Source of the DNA: Nepenthes gracilis
Lineage: Eukaryota > Streptophyta > Magnoliopsida > Caryophyllales > Nepenthaceae
NCBI GenBank assembly: GCA_033239525.1
Contig: BSYO01000014.1
Location: 16,104,021 to 16,168,020 of the forward strand
Length of the DNA stretch: 64,000 nt
Reading direction: 5' to 3'
Shown here: positions 22,566 to 34,928 of the stretch, in pieces
Layout: each line of letters starts with the position of its first letter
Position numbering within the stretch: position 1 is the first letter of the stretch
Made by a program: the position numbers and the translations under genes
The notes under the pieces: model-generated
The model's input: the letters and a program-made list of their open reading frames with translations, nothing else
The model's database searches: none
Told to the model about the DNA's origin: nothing

Positions 22566-24290
22566 ATGGCGCCTCGCGTTGAATCAACGAAGTCCACTCT
22601 AACTGCTGAAGAGGTGGAAATCCTTGTTTTTCAATATAAGATATTGAGAACATATTTATTCTCTGTCCTGGCTAAGAACAATAGAGCATGCTCTCCCCCA
22701 AATAGTTTTATTTCTGTATACGATGCCCATCTGAAAAGCGGTCTTCGTTTTACCATTGCGCTTGAACTGTGCAAGATTTTTGTTGATCTTGGCGTTCCCA
22801 TTGCACGTTTCCATACTAATGCAGTGAGGTATTCCTATAATCTCTGCATATTTTTTCATCTTTGTGGAATGACTTTAAATACTTTGGCTGTAAAGGTTTT
22901 GTTTAAGTTTTGCCAAAGCGGGGATTGGATTTTGTTGTCCTCTTGTGAGCTAAATATAAGCGGGATAATATATGAATCCGTGAAAAAATGGAAAGATCAT
23001 TTTTTCTTTCTTACTGTCCCAAAATTAGGTATCCCCAATGAGTGGGGTAACGTTCTGGAGTCTTTTACTGGAAAACCTTCTCAAGAGGAAGAAGAGTTAG
23101 TGAAGTCAATGATGGAGATGATTAGAGCGAGTATATAATTATTTAGTGATAAGGAGTATTAATTTTCTGCAAAAATTCTTGCATTTATTGAGTGGGAGCC
23201 CCAAATGGAGGGGATAGGAACAACTGTTCCATCTCCCAAACGGCGTAAGAGGAAAGCGAAAAAAGTAACAATAAGGGAAACCAGACGTCGGGTTGTATCT
23301 CCATGCCCATCGTCTTCCTCTGCTGAAGTTGGTCTCCCCATGCCAAAAAAATTAAAGGGGATAGATGTTTCATCCTTTACTCTTCCTTCTCCATCTAGTC
23401 AGACTTAGAAGAAGAACCTTGTATCTGTGCCTCCAGAAAATGTTGAGCCCCCTACTTTTTTTGTCAAAACTTCCAAGGGACCAGAGGTCATTGATTCCAG
23501 TGGTGCCGCTGAAGCTAGTAGTCCATCTGGATTGATCAACGAACCAAATCCAGTCCAAGAGGATCTACCATCTGCAGAAAGAGCTTTTGTTGAGGAAAGA
23601 GTAACCGAACCTCCAACTGAGTTAATCTTAGCTTCAAAAGGGCCACTTGTTTGTCCGACCGGCTTGAACGTTGATGCTAAAACAATCGGACTAGAAGAGT
23701 CCAATCCTAAAGCTTTTGAGCCGGCCGTGATAATCTCCTTTTTCCCTTCAATCCCAAGAGAGGACCGTCAGAGAGAGAATCCACTCCTTTATCGGGCTCA
23801 ATTGCATCTTCACCCCATCAGAGCCCATCAAGTGAAAGGCATGAGCAAGCATCCACTCCGGCCTCTTCATCTCGACTTCTTATGAACATTGTAGTTCAAT
23901 GGGCAAGCTACATCATGGTAATTTTTTGAATGCAATCCTTCTCATTGCTGAAAGGGAAGTTCAATGTGTTTTCACCCCTTTTTTTACAGACCGATAAAAT
24001 GTGCAAGATTTTAAAAATTTGTCTACTCCAGCGGGACATTAAGATTCAACAAACTGAGACATAAGTTCAACGGTTGGAGAAACACGTGTAGATCCCTGCA
24101 TCCTTGTGGAGATACAGAACAGGATAAATGTTGTTAATGTACAAGCTCAAACTTATCAAGATAGGGCTTCCACACTTGAGCTTGAGCTGCAAAGGACCAA
24201 AGATGCCCCACTGTGGGCCGAACAGCATCTATCCAATCTTAGGAGTGGTAATGCTCGACTAGGTCGGAGTTGATTGTCCAGCTCAAACCA
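22566..24290 (+). pseudogene. Antisense ORF of the gypsy element (putative gypsy-type transposon domain, PF04195-like)
   Basis: This runs opposite to gag-pol. The first open part (22566-23138, 190 aa) has FISVYDAHLKSGLRF, then IFFHLCGMTLNTLAVKVLF, then VKKWKDHFFFLTVP. These match the layout of the plant putative gypsy-type transposon family (pattern FYEDQFKAGLRLP, then FHLCGVTP, then WKxRFFF). After stops near 23138 and 23408 it continues in related frames. First comes a basic patch (PKRRKRKAKK at about 23224). Next is a P/S/E-rich stretch (23427-23885). Last is a coiled-coil tail with LELELQRTKDAPLWAEQHLS near 24180-24240. The original ORF was probably one long protein with an N-terminal domain, a nuclear-signal-like patch, a linker and a coiled coil. 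Its function in such elements is unknown. Confidence 0.8.
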
Positions 24291-24559
24291 GAGGAAGTAA
24301 GTTCCCCGCTGTATGCCAGATTCTTATACGGCATCCTCTTTTGCTAGTAGGTTGCCTCTTTGTTAGATCCCCAATTCCCAGTTAGGGTATTTTCTGATGG
24401 ACTTTTCTGATATGGGTGAATATTCAATGTAACCTCTGGAGGACCTTATGCCTCAGCTTTACAAAGCCCCCAACATCTGCTTACTATATATGCAAACTTT
24501 AAGAAAACGTACCTTATTTTGATATAATGTCACTTGTTTACTTTATCAACATCAATCTC

Positions 24560-24598
24560 TTATTATTATTGTTGTTATTATTGTTATTATTGTTGTTA
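24560..24598. repeat. TTA/TTG trinucleotide microsatellite
   Basis: A run of about 13 TTA or TTG units inside the gypsy element downstream of the antisense ORF. Confidence 0.9.
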
Positions 24599-25544
24599 GG
24601 CCATGGTTGACTAAAGGTGTATATCCCTATGCAAGGAAATTATAACAAGTTTGCTCGATTGCCCCCTAAGGTTTAAATGTTAGACCACATATGGACCGCT
24701 CGAAATAGATTTGACATTTTAATTTGATCACAAACGAATCAATTGTAACAAATTCAAGATTTTGATCTGACTACGTACGAGTCAATTAGAACAGATCCGA
24801 GGTTATTTGACCGCTTTTAGGTCAAGTTGTAGATAGGTCGTTACCCTCTAGACTTAGGGGTAGTCTAGGCCCTGCATATTTATATATATATTTTTATGTA
24901 ATGCAAGCTATGCATATATATAAACAATACATAAAATATACAAACAGTTTATATTATAAATTAGAATATGTTACAAGAATATCGAATGTTCCATGTTATA
25001 CCTACTTGGACTTATTGATAAATTTTTTCAAGTGTATTGCATTCCACGCTCTGGGAACCAATTTGCCATTTGAGGTGCGTAATTTATATGCACCATGTCG
25101 GAGAATGGCCGAGACAATGAATGGGCCTTCTTAATTAGGAGAGAACTTATTTTTATTGATAATTTTTTCAGTTGCTTGTATACTCCTTAGGACTAAGCCC
25201 CCAACATCAAACTGGCATGCCTTCAATATCTTGTTATAGTACCGGGCAATCTGTTGTTGATAAGCGGCTGTTCACATTCTTACAGCTTCCCAAGATTCTT
25301 TCAACAGGTCAAGATGCTCCCGAACACGTTGTGTATTGCTAAGCGAATCAAAATTTTCAACCCAAAGGTTGGGTAATCCAATTTTTTTTGGGATTACTGC
25401 TTTAATTCCAAAACATAAGCTAAAGGGTGTTTCCCTTGTTAGTTCCTCTGGAGTCGTTTGATAAGACCATAGTACTAAAGGCAGTTCATCTGCCTAAGAG
25501 CTCTTAGCGTCTTCTAATTTAGTATTCAATCCTTGCAACAAAGT

Positions 25545-26640
25545 TCAGTTGGTGACTTCTACTTGACCGTTTGATTGTGGATAGGCCACAGAAGTGTGTG
25601 CCAACCGAATTCGTAAGTTTGCACAATATTTGGTGAAGTGTTTTTCGATAAATTGAGTCCCATTATTAATTATTATCACCTTAGAGATCCCAAATCGGTA
25701 GACGATATTTTGCCGGACAAACTCTGTCATATGATGTTCGATTATTTTTACTAATGGAGATACCTCGACCCACTTAGTGAAGTAATCACCCCTATAATGA
25801 CATATTTCCTTTGCCCAGATGCTATTAGAAAAGGACCATGTATGTCTAGTCCCCATTGCACGAACGGCCATGGAGCTTGAAGAGATCTCAATTCGGTCGG
25901 CAGTATATTAGGCATGCTGCCATACAATTGACAGTTTTCGTATTTCTTAACAAAGTCAGCCGTATCTTTCTTCATGACTGGTCAATAATAGCCTTATCCA
26001 TTATTTTGAAAGCTAGATTTTTTCCTTCAATGTGGGAACCACATACTCTAAGGTGAACCTTGCTTAAGATATAATTTACTTCCTCCGGTGTGAGGCACCT
26101 CAAATATGGAACCGCATATCCCCGACGGTACATTCTCCAATCGATGATTGTATACCACTTGACTGTCTTTTTTATGCGATTAGTTTTATCTTGATTCTTT
26201 GGGACAACTCCCTTGACAATATATCGATAGTAAGGGGACATCCAACTTTCGTGGTTGGAGACCTGTAGGATCTCTTGTTCAGATTTTTCAATAGTTGGAG
26301 TAGTTAGGATTTTTCGCATATTCCAAAAATATAGCTCCGGATTTTCCATGGTTGTAGCGTTTGCTAGCTGATCGGCCTTTCCATTATCTGCTCTCAAAAT
26401 ATGCGTTATTTCTACCTTACCAAATCCCTGAATTATTTCCTTTACCTTGGCAAGATATTTAACTAGACATGGACTTGTCACCTCAAAACTTCATTGAAAT
26501 TGGTTCAATATCAACTCAGAGTCACTATAAATTATAAGCTGTTTTGCTGAACATTCTTTGGACAAACGTAATCCGGCTAAAAGATTTCATATTCGGCTGC
26601 ATTGTTGGTTGTAGGGAATGAAAGTTTCAATATATAACAT
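25545..26640 (-). pseudogene. Second RNase H and integrase region of the gypsy element
   Basis: From high to low coordinate on the minus strand: GLRLSKECSAKQLIIYSDSE with an upstream frameshift, then VKYLAKVKEIIQGFGKVEIT and KADQLANATT form the second, archaeal-type RNase H of Tat elements. Next comes the linker with VPYLRCLTPEEVNYILSKVH and the zinc-binding start of integrase (H-x-GxxGxH degraded to HLRVCGSH, then NCQLYG where C-x-x-C is expected). The integrase core has WGLDIHGPF with the first aspartate kept. A frameshift follows near 25790. The second catalytic site reads IIINNGTQF, where the family has DNG, so the aspartate is lost. Last is AYPQSNGQVEVTN with the glutamate kept. It is non-functional. 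Confidence 0.88.
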
Positions 26641-26739
26641 ATTTATCATTCCATCCGAAATCCTTAGAACCACTCCGGCTGTGTTACCATTCTGTATTGA
26701 TGATCAATCAACATGTAACATCCAAATGTGTGATGGATC

Positions 26740-28244
26740 GGTTCGGTTAGAATCTTAGTCGTCCGTTCCAATACTCTGAGCCGGAGTCGAAGTTTCAACC
26801 ACAAAGTCGGCCAAGACTTGCCCTTTGATAGCTGGTTTTAGCTTAAACTCTATGTCGAACTCGCCTAACTTAATTGCCCATTTAACTAACCATTCAGATG
26901 TATCAAACTTCTACACTATCCCTTTTAAAGGTTGGTCAGTAAGAACGATTATTTTATGAGCCTAGAAATACGGCTTCAACTTTCTTGCTGGGTAAACAAG
27001 CGCTAATGCCATCTTTTCAGCATGTGTGTAGCGGCTCTCTAAGTCAGATAAAGTTTTACTGACGTAGTAAGCTGGTCGATGAACATTCACTTGCTGTTGG
27101 ATCAGAACCGAACTTAACGCCATCTCAGAAACTGCTAAATATAGTTATAGTTATTTACCTTCTTCTGGTAACACAACGAGGGGAAGACTTGTAAAATAAC
27201 TCTTTAACTCTTGAAAGGTAGCATAACATTCTTCTGTCCACTGGAAGCCATTGGCCTTTGTACCTCTCAAAACTTTAAAGAATGGAAGATACCTTTCTGT
27301 AGATTTGGACAAGAAGCGAGAAAGTATAGTGAGTCTTCCAGTGAGCCTTTGGACCTCTTTCACAATTTTGGGAGGGTTCATATCCGTGATTGCCTTTATT
27401 TTTCTGGGTTGGCTTCAATTCCTCGTCTTGAAATTATAAATCTTAGAAATTTACCCGAGGATACTCCAAAAATGCACTTATTTGGATTTAATCTCATACG
27501 GTATTTTCGGAGTACTTCGAAGGCTTCGTTCATGTCCAGGATATGATCACTAGTAGTTATGCTCTTTACGAGCAGATCATCCATGTATACTTCTATGTTC
27601 TGGCCAATTTATACTTCAAATATTTTATTCACTAGCCATTGATACGTTACACCCACATTCTTGAGACCAAAGAGCATGATTTTGTAACAATATGTCCTTT
27701 GGTCCATTATAAACAAGGTATACTTCTCATCCTCTGGGCACACACTAATCTGGTTGTAACTAGAATATACGTCCATAAAGCTAAGTAATTCGTGGCTAGA
27801 GGTAGAGTCCACTAACAAGTCCATTTGGGGTAGTGGGAAACTATCTTTTGGGCATGCCTTGTTTATATTGGTAAAATCGACATACATCCTCCACTTTTCA
27901 TTACTCTTCTTCACAAGAACCATATTAGAGAACCAATTTAAATATTAGACTTCTCTAATAAAATCGGCATACAGTAGCTTTTTCACTTTCTCCCTAATAG
28001 CAATGAGCTTTTCAATTGAATGGTTTCTTCATTTTTGCCTGACAAGTTTATGACTAGGATCCATGTTCAATTTGTACACAATCACTTCGGTCAGAATTCC
28101 TGACATGCCGGTAGGTGACCATGCAAAAATACCCCAATTTTGCCGAAGGAAATGGATTAACTGCTCACACAAAGGTTTCGCTAGCATGCCACAAATATGT
28201 ATGCATTTTTCTGAATCACTGGGATCTAGTGGAATCAGATCCAT
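26740..28244 (-). pseudogene. Reverse transcriptase and first RNase H region of the gypsy element
   Basis: The minus-strand pieces in order are: 28244-28029 with IPLDPSDSEKCIHIC and NWGIFAWSPTGMSGI (the lead-in to RT); 27923-27609 with WRMYVDFTNINKACPKDSFP and SFMDVYSSYNQI; and 27584-27396, opening with the catalytic YMDD box (MDDLLVKS). Then 27381-27151 has RLTGRLTILSRFLSKS and FQWTEECYATFQELK, the RT-to-RNase H connection. After that come decayed RNase H pieces down to about 26750. Stops and frameshifts separate the pieces, including a stop just before YMDD. Confidence 0.9.
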
Positions 28245-28584
28245 TGTTTCATCAAATTGGGCCTACTGCAAAGTAGTTTCATCTCGATAATCAAGATCTT
28301 CTATTGGCTGGTCCACGGAACGGCTTGAGTGATCTGGGATAAATAATAAGTCTAATCGGTCACCTGATCGCCCAAAACTACTCCTACGTCAAATGGCGTT
28401 GGGAACTTCATCTTAAAATGAAAAATGGATGTTACCGCCCAAAATATCGATTGGCAGGTCGACCAAGAATTGCATTGTAAACTGAAAGCAAATTGACCAC
28501 TAAGAAGGTAAGTATATGAGATGTCGTTTTGGGAAAAGTGCCCAAAATGACTTCTAATTGGATGGTTCCTTAGACAAAAATCAG

Positions 28585-28914
28585 TTAATTACCCACTCCA
28601 TACAGTGGTCCATTAGTCGGTTTAAGTTGATTAGTTTTTAATCCTAATTTGAAAGAGGTATCAAAATACAACAAATTACTCGACCTTCCATTATTAATAA
28701 ATATCCGTTTCAACTGGTAATCTATGTTACCATATGAAACTAATGCTGATATAACTAATGGATCGGAGTTAGGAACTTGAACATGAGACATATCGTCTCT
28801 ACTAAAACTAATCATACTATCAATATTTGCAACCCTTCGCTTCTTGTTGTCCATGGCAGCATCTTGTTGGTTAGGAGAAAGAGTCCTAGTTGTCTTGGAT
28901 GCAATCATATTCAT
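28585..28914 (-). pseudogene. Aspartic protease region of the gypsy element
   Basis: The 109-residue frame has VSYGNIDYQLKRIFINNG followed by RSSNLLYF. This matches the plant gypsy protease block (pattern RxLIDxGSSADILY). The catalytic aspartate position reads N, so the protease would be inactive even with the frame intact. Confidence 0.85.
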
Positions 28915-29022
28915 TGCTACGGCCGCTACACGATTCTTTGGTTATTGCTGCTCATGTCTTTGTTCTTCTGTTTTGTCGGAATCACCCTCTGGGCCTTTCA
29001 AGAACTTGGTGTGGTGTCCTCT

Positions 29023-30400
29023 TCAAATGAGGTCCTCAATCTCTCTTTGCAAAGTTTTATATTCCTCAATTTTGTGCCCAGGATATCGATTGTAATGACA
29101 AAACTTAGTTTGATCTCCGCTGTCCAGATTCTTTAGGGCCTTTGGCCATTTAAGAAACTTTTCGTCTCGAATTTGCATGAGTATGTTTGTCTTGGAGTCG
29201 TTTAGAGAGGTTAGGTTAAAATGTTTGAACTCTCTACGAACTCCCGATCTATCTCTAGACTGCATCCTGGAATCTTTTGAATTTAATCTATCACCATCTC
29301 TCTTTCTCTTATTCGATTGTCCTTGCTATGAGTGGTCCACAAGGCCTACCTTTTTGGCCTCGTTTGCTTCTTTAGCTGCTACAATGCGCTCGTGCTATGG
29401 CCTCTACTTCGCAAAAAATCTACGGGTTCTTGTGGACTAGATGTTTGAAAAACTCACCCGGTTCCAAGTTTGATATAAAAGTGTTTAATTTTACCTCGTC
29501 GGAAAGCCTTGGAATCCATCAAGATTCCAAAGTAAATCTAGCCAAATAACTCTCCAAGCTTTCACTTAGCCCCTGCTTGATCCGAACAAGGTGCCAAGGT
29601 TGTTTTCCTATACTCTGACTGGAGGCAAATTGAGAAAGAAAATTGTTAGCTAACTCTTGGAATGATCGAATCGAATTAGGAGGCATTTGGTAGAACCAAA
29701 TTTTTGCATCTCCTTTTAGAATAAAAAAAAAAAGAATTGACACATTGCTATTTCGTCCAGCCCCTAAAAATTTATTAGTGTGCGGAAGTTGCCAAAATGA
29801 TCCATTGGATCAGCACTTCCGTCGTATATATTCATGGTTGGCATCTTGAATTTATGGGAAAGTGAGCAAGTTCATATTTCCGATGTGAATGGAGATCTTC
29901 TTAAATCAATAGTGTGTCCTTTGTCATTCTCTCCAAAAACATGCTGCCAGATCTTCTCAACCTTTTCCTCCACCCGAGAAGTAGCGGCGGATCTTTTGAC
30001 ATTTAGGTAAGTCCTCAATTCAGTAGGTGGGGCTTGACATTTGTGCGGTTGAATATTTTTGCCAGCAGGTGACATATTAGAAGGGGCTTCCTCATGATCA
30101 AGAAGTCTTTTCTCACTCCAAGAATAACAAGAATTTCACCGCTCTGGGCTGTCATCAAAGGATTTAGGACCCAGCCGACCTTCTAATCAAGATCGGCCTC
30201 CCTCTCTTCTGCCAGAAAACACTTCTGCTTGTTCATGAAGTTGCTTCCTTTGTCCGGCCAGTTTCTTCTTTCTTTTATTTCTTTGGGAATTTGGAGTGTG
30301 TGTAGCGGAAGAGTGAGCATCTGACTTGGTGTGAGCCAATTGTTCACACAGGGTCTTGAGCGCTTTAGACATCCGCGCGTTCATTGCGTGTATGAGGTGA
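29023..30400 (-). pseudogene. gag region of the gypsy element
   Basis: In minus-strand order: a basic, coiled-coil-prone N-terminal piece (30384-30187, RNKRKKKLAGQRKQ); the piece 30075-29872; then KGDAKIWFYQMPPNSIRSFQ, ELANNFLSQFA and VRIKQGLSESLESYLARFTL (29743-29519), which is the capsid domain of plant Retrotrans_gag. Near 29100 is DQTKFCHYNRYPGHKIEEYK, a zinc-knuckle-like CxxHxxxGHxxxxC array with residues changed. Stops break the frame. Confidence 0.88.
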
Positions 30401-30550
30401 GCCTGTCGTTCTTGTCCCTGACTACCTAAATGAGGGTCGTTGCCAGGTGTGGCATTCTCCCTCGCAAGAGTGCTTACATGAGTTCAGGCATTAACCATTT
30501 CGGCCTTTACGTTTTTAGTGGTAAAGCTGGTTTTTTTTTGTCGCTTTGTC

Positions 30551-30571
30551 GCTTCCCATAGACGATGTCAA
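30551..30571 (-). promoter_or_regulatory. Primer-binding-site-like sequence of the gypsy element
   Basis: Immediately inside the 5' LTR the minus strand reads TTGACATCGTCTATGGGAAG. This is close to the TGGCGCCGTCTGTGGGAA sequence often found at this place in plant gypsy elements. Three or four bases have changed. Confidence 0.65.
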
Positions 30572-31170
30572 TATTGCGTCTCTAGATTTGGGTTTAACTA
30601 TATTGGGACTCCATTTTTTCTAAACCCGGTTCTGTACAATATAATAGAAAATAAGAGAATCGGAGGACAAACGGGAATTACTCCTCCACAAACTCTCCAA
30701 CGCTCAAGTCAGTAAATCTTTCTCAAATGAGTTGAAAGATATAGAAGTTTTAAATTGGTTGAAGGGGTTTAAGTCATGTAGTTTGCATGATTTTCATATT
30801 TTGTGTTCCGGTAGGGAAAAGGATTATTCGTTATTGGAAAGGATTATGTTAGGAATCTCACACCAATCCGGTTTTTCTCTCTTTTCATTCTTGTTCTTGT
30901 TATTGAATGCTGACAGAATATTTATAGCAGTAAGAGGCTATTTTACTAGTTGCATAACCACCTCAGATAAGAATGTCCCGTTGGTTATATAACGTCCATT
31001 GATAAGACATTTATTGATGACCAGATTGATTTATAATCACGGTTTTGCTAGAGAAAAATGTGGAAAGTTATATGAGAAAACTCCTTGCTCATTCTTTGGG
31101 TTGCTCTTCTTGGGCCTTTATGATTTATAATGGGTATTGTAGTGGATCAGCCTTATGTCAGTACCCATCA
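30572..31170 (-). repeat. 5' LTR of the gypsy element
   Basis: It starts TATTGCGTCTCTAG (the expected TG has become TA) and ends GTACCCATCA, 599 bases, followed by the target duplication AGTAT. Confidence 0.93.
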
Positions 31171-32159
31171 AGTATTATATAAAAAATTATGGTTAAAAAA
31201 AATAAATATAGCTAATTTGATACGGAGAGTGAGTACAATAATAAAAAAATTAAAACTTTAAAATTTATTAGACTAAACAAATCACTTCTTTACCATCACA
31301 TCAAACTTAAAAATTAAACTAAAAATTTAAACTTTAAAATCATATTCATTTATAATATTTATTCTTTGATCATTCTTATAACATTTAGACTACTGCATAA
31401 CCCAATTTTAATCAATTTTTACTTTTGCCCACCTCTATTCTCTCAGTCCATCAATTACCCCATCTTCCATTGATTATTTTCAGGAAAAAATTAGTGATGA
31501 TTATTAGTCAAGATTTTGATAATAACCCAGATGATAATTAAATATCAAATTTCTTTTTAATAGAGCCATCATTCAATTAGATAATTCAAATTCAACAAAA
31601 TAAATTACAAATAACTCGTTTAATAAATATATCACAGATACACAATAAAGATATATTATATTCTATTTCTTTTGGTTGGCCATTAGAGGCCGTCTAGGGA
31701 CCTTTGACAGGCGAAAATTCCTTCATATCCCTTCACAGTGCATGTTGCGCAAAATTGCATTAGAATTAGTATACCGCATGTTCTTTCAATGTGAGGCTTT
31801 TGAAAGGATATTAAAGGCGGTTCAAATGAAGATCAAGTGTGCCTTGTCGTGTGATGACTAGGATAAAATTATCAGATGAGCGATGATTGAATCTCTATGG
31901 TATATATTTAATCTCATAAGTGTATGATAATTCGATATAATTTTTTTGATAAGTCAAATATTGTATTCACATAAAATTGATTTTCAGTGTAAAACTAAAT
32001 TTGTAACTATTTTATATTATAAAATAATAAAAAAAATTAAAATGCTAAAGTGGTAAATATAAGTGAGTGATCGTACTAACTGTAATATGACTATGAAATT
32101 ATTTAAAAGATACAAAATTACAAAAAATTTTGACTTATTAGAAATTAAGATGCTTACTG

Positions 32160-32500
32160 AAGCTCCATCATTTGATAACAATAGAAATTAAAACACAAAA
32201 ATTCTAAGTATAGAAATATAAAACTGTAAGAGTATTGATGGTTCAACCATTCAAAATTTAAAAAAATACAAGAATACAAGAAAATAAGCAATAAAATTTT
32301 AGAGGTACGAGAGCAATAAGGGCTCGTCCATCTAAGTTTTAAAAAATAAAAAAGATAATAAATAAAATATAAAAAATTAAAAAACATAAATTTAAAGCTA
32401 TAATAACGATGATAATTTAATCATCTAAGATTCAAAAAATAAAATAATAATAAATAGAATATAAGAAATTAAAATGTAAAAATATAAAATTATTAGAGGA
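32160..32500. repeat. Degenerate tandem repeat, about 85-95-bp period
   Basis: Three loosely related units contain a CATCTAAG or CAACCATTCAAAATTT start, then A-rich AAAATAAAA-type sequence, then AATATAAAA and ATTA-GAGG ends. CATCTAAG recurs at about 32329 and 32422. The composition is so A-rich that some of the match may be chance. Confidence 0.45.
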
Positions 32501-32710
32501 CTAAAAAGATTACTATAATGTATTAATTTTTGCAATACAATACAAGGAAAAATTATAATGTTTTAATATCAATATGAAATTAAATTATTCTATACAAATA
32601 AAAAGTTAATGAAATAAAAGTTAAGGAGTCTTTGATCTCAAAATGAATTATGATATTAAATTAAAATTTAAAAGTATAAAATGATAAACCTGAAGAAATC
32701 TTATTTTTAA

Positions 32711-32711
32711 G

Positions 32712-32744
<33 letters not shown>
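32711..32744. repeat. (CA)n(TA)n compound microsatellite
   Basis: ACACACACACACACA followed by a TA run. Confidence 0.9.
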
Positions 32745-34216
32745 ATTTGCCATAATTAATTTTTGAAAGAATTTACTTTGCCTTTTTTTCCCTACTCTTT
32801 TAATTGGTTGTATGGGTTGTTAAAATAAAGAATTTATTTGATTTATTTACTTGTTTTTATTTTAAAAAATTTTCCTTAAAGGTTAAATGACATAATAAAA
32901 TATATAATTTAATTATATAATTTAAATAACAATTATTTAAAAATAATAAATAAATATAAAAATCATTGCTAATCAGGCGATATTGATATAGAACACTAAA
33001 AACTCTTATCCATCTTTGATTCAAATTTTTCCTATTAGTTATGATTTACTTTATTTAAAAAAATATAAATACAAGAGCCTTTGACATTGTCGATGAAAGG
33101 ACTATACTAATCATCTACAAGCTCTTATTTAAGAGGAATCTGCTATGACAGTGAAATCACATTGCTTGTGCTGTTGGACGAGTATGAAACATTATCATTG
33201 TCAGAAGCTGAGATGTAAGGGTATCGCAAGTTAAAAATACCTATAATATATAAATATTGAGTTCTAACTGTTATATTTTAGTGCTTCTAATGTAGAGAAT
33301 AATTTAAATTACATGACAGTTCTTATTATATAGTTAGATACTTATAAGTTATGATATTGATACTGATATGTGTTTAGTTAGTTACATTAGTAAATTTTTT
33401 TAGACTGGATAAATATTTTATTTTGACAATATGAATGAATAAATTTGTTTATGATAGAATTGGAACAAAAAAGATATAAATATAATTTAAAAGATGTTAG
33501 AGATCAAGAATATTTCTTCTTGCATTTAATGGTGATTTTTTAAAGAAAATGCCATTTATATATTAAATTATATTTTTAGTTGTACCAAAATTACTACAAA
33601 TAAATTTGGGTCTCACCCTATTTTAATATTTATTATTTTTATAATATCTGTGTTTATATCAAAAATAATAATTTTAATATAATTAAATATATAAGTAATA
33701 TTAATATTTTGTAGGGTTATCAATGACTTTGGTGTTTTCACAAGATCGCGTGCATTTCCTAAAATTTACCAATAATCCTAAGTTTTTATAGTGAGCTATT
33801 GTCAATCCGTGACCTCAATTTCTAATGAATTTCCGTTAAAAGACAAAAACACCCTTTGAAAACAGCCGAAACTCCTTTACCAACCAAGAAGAATCCATTT
33901 ATTCGGGGGCGTTGTCCGCACCCATGGAGCCCCTTCATTTTTTTATCTAACTATTCACATTTAATATATTTTAAAAAAATATCAAATTTGTTTTTAAATA
34001 ATTATAAATGTTATAATATCAAAACACATATATTATTTAAAAAATTAAAAAACTTTATTATCACATAATTTTTTCATTTTTTTAATTTAATGTGGATCTT
34101 TGGAAGAGAAATTAGAAAATTTAACAATCCTCTTTTGATTTAACAAAAAGAATGATATTTATATAATTTAAAATTTTATCCTTTTTATACTATAATAAAT
34201 AATAAAATTACTTATT

Positions 34217-34923
34217 TGTTGTGTCTTCAAATCTTGCATGAGAATCCAAGTAGTTCACTCCACCAAACAAAAAAAGAATGTGGTAAAGAAATAAAAAGAG
34301 TCGAGGATTGTGACACGTGCAATTTTTTACTGAAAAATCTTCCTTTGAATGAAAAAAAAAAATTATGAGACTTGTATCAAAGAACTATTTCACTATAGTG
34401 ATGTTTAGTTACAAGTGTGGGAAAGGTTACAAGGGAGCAACATGACACTCTTAAGCCTTTCTCTTTCTTCTTTCTCTCTTGATAGCAATTACACAAGTAT
34501 TAATATTGAGATCCTTTGTTAGGTACACAATTAATGTATTTATAGTGGTTGATTTTTTTTTTAGTGAGGTCTACGTGGGATTAGCGTGTGCAGGAAAGTC
34601 TACCACCAACTCAACCAACCCTATTCACTGCGACAAGAAAGTAGCGTGCACGTTGGTTGATCTCCCGTGAAGTCACATCTGTAGTGATCAGACGTGTGTT
34701 ACAGGCCATCATTTTTCATGCACTGACAGTAGTGTTAAATCTCTAAGGCACCTTTTTGATATCCAAGGCCCATCTTGAGTCCATGAGCCTGAGTGGACTT
34801 TCAGTTCACTATGTTATATGGGCTCTTGGACTCTTTTGGATCTCTCTGTGATATTGGGGTCTGTAATATCAGGGAGTAAAAAAATAGATCTTACAAGTGG
34901 GCCTCGTATATCAATACTCATCA
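34217..34923. mobile_element. Solo LTR, 707 bp, with perfect TTATT target duplication
   Basis: It starts TGTTGTGTCTTC and ends AATACTCATCA. It is flanked by TTATT at 34212-34216 and at 34924-34928. The end is very like that of the gypsy element's LTR (CAATACCCATCA), and the start is similar (TGTTACGTCTTT). No internal region is present. It is likely a solo LTR of a related gypsy family, left by LTR-LTR recombination. Its interior is less AT-rich than the flanks; the frame at 34479-34670 is not a gene. Confidence 0.82.
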
Positions 34924-34928
34924 TTATT

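Larger units (their letters stand above)
21214..31170 (-). mobile_element. Ty3/gypsy LTR retrotransposon, Tat lineage, degenerate, about 9.96 kb
   Basis: Two LTRs (21214-21808 and 30572-31170) share most of their length. The whole element is flanked by the perfect 5-bp target duplication AGTAT (21209-21213 and 31171-31175). On the minus strand the order is 5' LTR, a primer-site-like sequence, gag, protease, RT, RNase H, a second RNase H, integrase, and then a long 3' region with an antisense ORF and tandem repeats before the 3' LTR. A second RNase H and an antisense ORF beyond integrase are characters of the Tat lineage. All reading frames are interrupted, and two catalytic aspartates are replaced, so it cannot move by itself. 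The LTRs differ at many sites, so the insertion is not recent. It lies in intergenic DNA upstream of the 343-aa gene. Confidence 0.95.
31176..34216. other. Gene-poor AT-rich DNA
   Basis: No gene is recognisable. It contains a degenerate tandem repeat (32160-32500) and a CA/TA microsatellite (32711-32744). The frames at 31676-31861 and 33856-34068 have no recognisable content. Confidence 0.55.

Noticed and set aside
23405..23704. Minus-strand 99-residue frame
   Set aside because: Shadow of the antisense gypsy ORF; Ser/Gly-rich mirror composition.
31676..31861. 61-residue frame with near-normal codon look
   Set aside because: No recognised family, no exon partners and no promoter; kept as unassigned sequence.
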